Shown piece after piece: positions 57,340 to 64,000 of a stretch of 64,000 bases of DNA; positions within the stretch are counted from its first letter, which is position 1, and every line of letters starts with the position of its first letter. Origin of the DNA: Toxonevra muliebris (taxonomy: Eukaryota; Arthropoda; Insecta; Diptera; Pallopteridae); NCBI GenBank assembly GCA_963691655.1, contig OY829326.1, positions 145,098,998 through 145,162,997 on the forward strand. Direction: 5' to 3'. A program made the position numbers and the translations under genes. The notes below the pieces were generated by a model. It had not been told where the DNA came from and made no database searches. It worked only from the letters and a program-made list of their open reading frames with translations.

Positions 57340-58795
57340 AGCAATTATCTTAACCCTCTCAGGCCAACAACCTGCTCCACGCTTTCTTATTTACATTTTT
57401 TTTTTGCGCTTTAAAATTCTCTACAAAAAACGTGGATGGGTTTGGCCTCAAAAAGGGTGTTTTAAAGCTTGGTGTTTATAAGCTTGATGTTTATCAATTC
57501 ACCATCCCTTCTCCTCCTACCCAAGAAGGAGTGCTGAAACTTAAACATTCTTAGATCCGACGCTGTATACCACTACTTTCCGCAGTCTTAAACAACTATT
57601 AATACCATTTAAAACCATGTTTTTAAATGTTTAGATATCGAATTCATCAGAATTTTTTAACTCAAAATGTAAATGTATTTATAATGTAGGTACATATTCA
57701 AAATGTATTTACGTATCTACATAAAGCGTCAAACATTACACTTCCGCTCTATTGCCTTGTTGACTTTTTGATATATCCGTTTCCGTGAGCCCGTTAGCAA
57801 TGAATGAAATAAATTCAAAAACACTTAATGTAAGCTATCAAAAGAAACATACATTTTATGTGTTAAAAGAGTAAAAACGCAAAAACTGAAAAAATAAAAA
57901 ATAGAAGAAAATTGCTTTTAAAAATCCTAGAAAAACAACCCGCAAATTCAAAGCATATCACGTTACGCTCCTCATCGCACGCAACACAAATTGATTTGCT
58001 GGGCTCATTTCCGCTTCAGCGTTTCCTGCTTTTTTTTTTTTTTGCTCGCATGCATACAAAATTGAAAGCATCTCTGAAATATTTGCGTAGATTTTGGCAC
58101 ATGCCAAATTTGACAAGTAGCACATGTAATGAGGCTTGTTCGTTTTTTTTTTGTTTTTTGGTGCATTTTTTATTAAGGGGAAAAATGTATGTTAAATGTA
58201 TGAACACATGAAATAACTAAGAAGAGGTAAGGGTTTTGAGAAGAAGTGAAATTGACAGGCATTTTTTTATTTTATAGGGAGAAAAAAATGGAAAAATATT
58301 GAAGATTTACATACATTCAGGAATTTTTAACTCAAATTCTTTTCAAAATTGTACAACAAACTTTACAAACGTCAATTTCCATGCAACAATTTTTCTTACT
58401 TGATTCTTATAGATTTTCTTTTGAAGTTGCCGTTTACATTTGCATACGGCAAGATTTCTTGAATAACTTTGCTTAGAATAAAAATATTCGTCAGAAATAT
58501 GAACGACACAAAAAGAAGCTTGTCATTACGAACAAGCTTGCACTCGTCTTTTTGTTTTTATTCTATCGCCTACGAAATCACATTATGAGCTAGAAAAAAG
58601 GCTGTACAGAAATTGGGATTTATTTTTTTAGAAATTTTAGAAATAAATAGATTCCTTTGCTCTCTTTCCTGATAATAGTCTCCCATCAATTCTCTCATAG
58701 ATTGCGTATCAGAACTTTAACGTAATCTTTAAATTTCTTGGAATCAGACTGACCACTAACTGATCCAGACATTTTCGAAGAGCAAAGTGAGCTAG
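57340..58795. other. Unassigned AT-rich DNA
   Basis: No gene or terminus is supported. A small stem AAGCTTGT...ACAAGCTT lies near 58518-58542. T-rich and A-rich runs account for the open frames at 57912-58211. Confidence 0.4.
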
Positions 58796-58799
58796 TTGG

Positions 58800-60450
58800 T
58801 AGACCTATCTTTAACTTCTGAACGACTGGACCGATTGAAGTCATATTTACAAAATATATTTTCTTAGGATAGTTCATAGCTATTCATAATGTCTTTTAGT
58901 AAAGTGGGCGTGGCACCTTCCTTACAATCATAAAAGTTTTTTGGCTATATCTCAAGAACAATTTATAGCACAGTACAGAAATTTGGTACAATAACGAGAA
59001 TTGGCAATGCCATGCTACAACAAAAATATAGGTGGGATTGACAAAGGGGGTGTGGCATCTTCCATATAACCTGAATTTCCATTATGAGATACATATCATA
59101 GGAGCCATTTATGGTACGGTACTAAAATTTAGATTCTTTCAGTTTGTTGAATTAATGGGACCATGCTCCTTTTTCATTTTCTACTACTATTTCTACTACT
59201 AATTCTACTACTATTTTCTATTAAATTAAGCCTTCTTTTTTTCTAAATTTTTTTCTTATTTTCTACTACTTTTTCAACCAATATTTTCTACTACTATTTT
59301 ATTACTTTTTTTTCTACTACTTTTTAATAAATTTTTTCTACAATTTTTTTTATTTTGTACCGCTACTTTCTACTATTTTTACTACTATTTTCTATTAGTT
59401 TTAACCTTCCTTTTTTGTACAATTTTTTATTATTTTCTACTACTTTTTCAACCAATATTATCTACTACTATTTTACTACTTTTTTCTACTACTTTTTCAG
59501 TACATTTTTTTCTACAATATTTTTTTGTTTTGTACCACAACTTTCAACTATTTTTTTACTACTATTGTTTACTACTTTCTTACAATTTTTTCAACTACTA
59601 TTTTTTATTGTTATTTCTACCACTCTTTCTACTCCATTTTTATTATTTTTGTACTACTACGTTTAACTATTTTTCTACTACTTTTTTATTACTTTTTGAC
59701 AACAATTTTTAATATGGCTTTCTATTATTTTTCTTACTATCTTTTCCAGTACTATTTTCTTCTACTTTTTTACTGCTATTTTCTACTACTTTTTCTATTC
59801 CTTTTTCTACTAATTTTTGAAATATCTTAAGATTCTGCTTCGCTGTCTTAAAATCCATTAGTTGGCACTGTATTTATAATAAATATCAAATTGGTTCAAA
59901 TTTTTAAATGATTTTTGGAATATAATTTTCAAAAATGGTCTTTGATATGAATATACATCCGCCTGAAATATTGTTTATATAATTCAACTGAAATCTAATA
60001 AAATCGTTCAGCAAAAAAAACACTTAAAAGTTATTCCTTTTTACCACAGATATGCTAGAATTTCTATCTAACTGCTGAATGACCCCTTTATCATTAACTG
60101 TGTTAATAATTTTGCTCAAATGGTATCATCAGCTGGTATGGCTTTGTTTTTGTCGAAGGTCGCTCACTGATACGCGTAACGGTTTTTTGTTTTTGCAAAT
60201 ATCCACTATGTTCTTTGCTATCAGACTTCAGTTGTTTTCGTACACGCCGTTGAGTTCCCATCGGTGATAATACAATAAAAAAGTTTCATTTTCTGGTCCT
60301 TCAGACGCAATGTAGACTTTCATTTCTAAAATTTAATTTTCACAATATTGATTCGAGATTTTCATTTATAATGATTCTCTGTTTTTAAGTTAAATACTTT
60401 TGAAAATTCAATTGTATCAACAATGAGACAACATTTGCCGGGTCAGCTAG
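58800..60450. mobile_element. Possible Helitron-like non-autonomous unit
   Basis: The left part begins near CTTCTGAACGACTGGACCGA and contains AAGTGGGCGTGGCACC, wording often seen in insect interspersed repeats. The right part ends TTGCCGGGTCAGCTAG followed by T, which fits the CTAG end that Helitrons leave before a target T. In between lies a large TTTTCTACTACTA array, as DINE-like Helitrons may carry. There is no clear subterminal hairpin and the left end is unproven, so this is tentative. Confidence 0.3.
59165..59820. repeat. TTTTCTACTACTA array with a roughly 175-bp higher-order period
   Basis: About 650 bases consist of variants of TTTTCTACTACTATTTT. Longer marks recur about 175 bases apart: ATTTTGTACCGCTACTTTC near 59352 and GTTTTGTACCACAACTTTC near 59527; CTATTTTCTATTAAATTAAG near 59211 and a similar block near 59386. 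Simple-repeat expansion has thus been followed by duplication of a longer block. All frames here are Tyr/Phe/Thr-rich artefacts. Confidence 0.85.
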
Positions 60451-60654
60451 TATTATATATGGGGGTTTCATTTTAAGACAACCCACTCTTAAAATCGATT
60501 GGGCTCAAACTTGCACCACACCAAATTTGAACTAGCTCGGTCAAAAACTTGCCGTGTTGGAGTGGGTAGAATTTTGAAGTGACCAGCCATACATATAACC
60601 GTACATTCCTAGCTGTACATTCAACTCAAGCAGCCTTTATTCCAGGCCTGAGGG

Positions 60655-60880
60655 GAGCCGTAGTGTTAGTGGTATGTGCTGGACTGCTACTCAAATTGCT
60701 TGGGTTCGAACTCAGCACAGTTGAAAAATCAAAATATTTTCTATACGCCACCACCTTTTAGCTGGCAATGGCAAACGTTAAAGAATACAAATTGCTTAAG
60801 AAAAGCTTTTCAGTTTGCCGTTCGGACTTCGAACTATAGATCCTTTCCATTCGTGTACAAATATAAGTTACAAAACATCG
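60655..60880 (+). mobile_element. tRNA-derived SINE, family 1 (copy 5)
   Basis: Here the family lies on the plus strand: head GCCGTAGTGTTAGTGGTATG with a B box TGGGTTCGAACTCAG, then CACCACCTTTTAGCTGGCAA and TGGCAAACG, AAAAGCTTTTCAGTTTGCCG, TTCGGACTTC, and the tail ATAGATCCTTTCCATTCGTG with TACAAATATAA. It keeps the middle segment (GAAAAGCTTTTCA.TTTGCCG) that copy 3 lacks, confirming the full order given by copy 1. Confidence 0.75.
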
Positions 60881-60899
60881 GAACAGATCTGCTTGGGAC

Positions 60900-63800
60900 C
60901 TCTATAGGATGTTATGTCTTAGTACTAGAGGTAGAGTTTCAGGTTGCTCTCCCTGGACACTGTTTACCATACCAAACACATGTACCTTTTCAATTCCAAT
61001 ACCAGCGACAGCTTCACTGTCCAAGTATGCAAAGTTTTTCATTGTCTAGATCGAATACTAACTCCTAAACATATACTTCTTTGGTTTTTTATAATTTGTT
61101 ATGAATCCTGCAGAAAACTTTACCCATTTATTACACAGGCCATATTAGTTAAATCAGTTAGCCGAAGCTCTCAAAATCTAGGTCGTTAGAATAATATACA
61201 AATTGAAGAAATCTTATCAACGTTCATCTTAATTTATTGTTGGTAACGGGTGCAAATAATATTGCCGAAAAGAATAACACGGAAGCCAAAATTCAGGTTT
61301 AGTGTGGAGGCTTAAGTAAGAGACTCGATAGTTTTCATTTATTTCAGACTCGACAAGTAGGTTCGCCTCTATGGGAGTATAACTATGCTAATGGTTTTTT
61401 TTTATTTCCCGGAGAACTATTAGGAAGCATGCTTTACGAAGGCAGCTGAAAACCTTTCCGGGGTTTACAAACATCAGGTATTTCGACTGCTCTTTAGTCC
61501 GCAACTCACAAAAAAAAAAGAAAAAAGGACATCCTAAGAATAAATGGATAAGTATAAACCATTGCAAGGGGGAAAAAAACTAAAAAAGCTTAAGCATCTC
61601 GAACACAGTTCAAGACAACACATTTAAGTAAGTAATTCTTCAAATTCTTTAACTTCACGTATCCAATCAAACTTGTAAATTACCTTTCTTTATTGCTTAA
61701 TATTTCACAAGCAAACAAACAAAAACACACATACACACACTCTACAAAATCGCAAACCAGGGAAAAGAAATTACCAAATTTCGCCACGGCAACCCACAAA
61801 CATTTTGCACCGCTACGTTCACGAATACGAAATTTATCTACGCGCCAAAGATTAATTAACTTATGTCAAAGTAATTTTCAACGTTCGTTAGTACAGCGCG
61901 CGCTGAACAACCAAACGAATGTTGGTCGACGCGTCGTCTACAAATCGAAGGAGAAAAGTAAAAATCAGGAGAAGGAGACAAATGCGAAGAAAACATTGGC
62001 TTGTGGCGCCCCCTAGTGAAGTCGCTTCGGTGAAACATTGAGAGGAAAAAAGCTGAAAAACACAAAATACTCGAAGACAAACGAAATTGATTGTCAGTCA
62101 TTCAAAGACATTTTTTGTACGCTTTTGGCATCTATTTTTTTTTTCTTTTTTTCGGTTTAAGTATTGGTAGTTAGTTGGTAAGGGCAGCGAGAGATTGGGC
62201 ACATTTTTGCGGTAGAAACTTTGTATGTTTTTCTAAGTAGCCTAAGGAAGGTCAATATAAGAATATTTATAGGTTTATTTGTATGTATGTGTGTGTACTA
62301 TGTGTATATGTGTGTGTGTGTGTGTTTTGGGGAAGTTCGAAAACTGTCTTGACTTGTAGTCAGTCAATAAGTAAATAAATGAATGTAATTACAAGCTAAA
62401 TAAACACCAACACGATTAATGATAATATTTGGAAGGCAGGGAAGGAAGAATTAGGTGGAGAATGAGATATGAAGATGGAGAGTTGGTATGTATTGCCCCA
62501 TGAAGGAAATTATGTACTACTGTATATGTGTTTGATAGGCAAGTAATTCGAATGACAAATTCTTGTAAAGAAATTAATTTTATGTTTATTTTAAGCAAAT
62601 GAAAGTGTAGAAAACTGAGAGATTTAAGAATGAGAGATTTTTGGAAAAATTGTTGCTAACAAGTTCTATAGGAAATGGTATTGAATTCGTTGCTTTACAA
62701 AATAGTAAGCAGGTATAGCAGAAGGCTCTAATTTCTGTAAGATGATTGAGAGCAGAAGAATTAAAATGTTAGTTCAGGTTCAAACAGGTTCAGTGAAACT
62801 AATTTCAAGATTCATATTCCAATCATGAGCGTAAGCAAAAAGAGCAACATTGAGGCACGGCATCATTGCCCCAACGTTCAATGCTGGAATGTTAGTAATA
62901 AAAACATATACTATAATTTTACAGATTATGAAAATGAAATCCTCATTTTACATATCATAATTTTATGAGTCTTAACGAACGTTTGTCAAAGTGACAAAGT
63001 AAAACAGTGTATATCCGTATAGGGCATCCAAAACAATTCCCAATTCAGGAATATATCCAACGAAAGCTTAAACCTGGGTCTCAAAATCTTGCGATGTTTT
63101 GGGTTTAGATTCAGGTTCAAAAATAGTTCAATCAAAATCAATTTGTCGTTTAAGGCGTAAAATAAATTTTAATACAGAAAAGGCTCTTTTTACACTCACT
63201 TGTGTCACCGAAACTGCATCAAAGTTTCAAGCAATAAAAGCAGCTAAATTTTCTGAACTTTCGGAACTATAACAGTTTAATAATTGTATTTTTTTCTGTT
63301 GGTAAAACGGGCTAAATTCTTTTGAAAAATAATTGAATCCTAACACATCATCAAACCTAATGCAGGTTCAAGGTTAAGTTTAAAAATAGGTGGATTACGG
63401 TTCGAATTCAGAGGTCAGGTTCAGTTCAAAGATCTAGCTGAAGCAAACGCGATCTTTTTGGAGATCTTGAAACCCATATCAGGGGTAGATATGAATAAGA
63501 ACTCAGATATCCTCCAAAAAAAAAAAACCATCGAATATAATGGCAAGTTGGTGTAGGGACTCAGAGTTATATGTTTATCCAATAAATCCCACTTAAGCGG
63601 CACCCTAAATTAGATACGATTGTTGTGGTAGAGCGAACCTCCAGTCACTGAGTTCTCACTGGGCTTAATGCTCATCCATGATCGTCACCTCTGCCACAAA
63701 GGTAGCAACTTTTTTGTTCTTTCTGGCTGATTATGATTGCAATTAGCCTAGCTTTAGCTAGGCGATCACAGTAGCACTATATGTGTTCTCCTGTCTCTTC

Positions 63801-64000
63801 TTCTTCGTCGTACTTCCTATCTATGTAAAACTTATATTATTTAGTTTCATGCGGGATTTACTATGCCCAGTCAGGAAGCTCGTCCTTAAATTGATCACCA
63901 GCCAAATAAATATCACATCATTGACTGATGTGGTTAGCTACAAAATAGTCCAATTCCAAAAAAGGAAAAGACTATCCTTTCTTAAGAATTCTTCATATCA
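60900..64000. other. Mostly unique non-coding DNA
   Basis: No gene is assigned. The 61790-62060 part is richer in GC (ACAGCGCGCGCTGAAC, GACGCGTCGTC) and could be promoter or 5' UTR DNA, but no core promoter can be fixed. (TG)n lies near 62285-62325. Loose copies of CAGGTTCAA recur between 62770 and 63430. A short perfect hairpin GCCTAGCT-TT-AGCTAGGC lies near 63747-63764. Confidence 0.45.
62005..62018 (-). promoter_or_regulatory. CTCF-like motif
   Basis: The reverse complement CACTAGGGGGCGCC fits the CTCF core (ASYAGRKGGCRS) at every position. It lies in the GC-richer block near the right of the window. A single match is only suggestive; binding would need proof. Confidence 0.4.

Noticed and set aside
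59355..59830. Overlapping frames of about 100 codons rich in Tyr, Phe and Thr
   Set aside because: They are translations of the TTTTCTACTACTA array in different phases.
1..64000. CRISPR array, rRNA or bacterial operon
   Set aside because: No regularly spaced identical repeats, no rRNA-like stretches and no dense coding. The window is plainly eukaryotic and transposon-rich.

Overview
The window looks like non-coding DNA of a higher fly (Diptera: Brachycera). The evidence is strong AT-richness, (CATA)n/(CA)n/(TTG)n/(CAG)n microsatellites, and a typical mix of mariner, Tc1, hAT, piggyBac-like, RTE- and I/Jockey-type elements. A tephritid fruit fly is plausible, but the species cannot be fixed from sequence alone. 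No complete protein-coding gene is visible. One short segment at 16.3 kb looks like a genuine host exon: a strong polypyrimidine-CAG acceptor, 26 in-frame codons ending in a stop, then an AATAAA about 80 bases on. I read it as the last exon of a plus-strand gene whose other exons lie in large introns or outside the window. I do not recognise the protein.

Layout. 1-6 kb: AT-rich DNA and a long degenerate array of a GGTCTGAATTTT-like unit. 6-8.4 kb: a hAT MITE with a perfect 8-bp target duplication, a foldback MITE, the 3' end of an RNase H-bearing LINE and a mariner fragment. 13-15 kb: two LINE reverse-transcriptase relics, the second cut by a 1.25-kb mariner. 16.3 kb: the candidate terminal exon. 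17.8-19.4 kb: a LINE relic and two tRNA-derived SINE copies. 22.6-23.2 kb: a piggyBac-like MITE. 25-26.9 kb: a nested stack (Tc1-like inverted repeats enclosing two SINEs and a LINE fragment, then an inverted copy of the same LINE). 30.7-31.6 kb: a second GGTCTGAATTTT array with a MITE inside it. 33.9-37.1 kb: MITE, Tc1-like, LINE and irritans-type mariner relics. 38.6-40.8 kb: LINE, SINE, a third array and a 774-bp hAT element. 43.4-45.2 kb: a second mariner of the 14-kb family and an RT relic. 48.4-53 kb: a Tc1/mariner-type MITE, paired SINE heads and another mariner. 54.8-57.3 kb: an RTE-type LINE cut by a 1.19-kb hAT element, then an unrecognised 136-codon ORF. 58.8-60.5 kb: a possible Helitron-like unit around a TTTTCTACTACTA array. 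60.6-64 kb: a SINE, then mostly unique DNA with a CTCF-like site.

Nearly all recognisable coding sequence is dead transposon. The layers of insertion (mariner in LINE, hAT in LINE, MITE in satellite, SINE in satellite flank, SINE in Tc1-like) give a relative chronology. The clearest novelty is a SINE set in which unlike tRNA-type heads share one tail, together with a dispersed, array-forming GGTCTGAATTTT repeat whose flank is also repeated. I found no gene cluster or defence or biosynthetic system. Alignments were done by eye, so family assignments below clade level are tentative.
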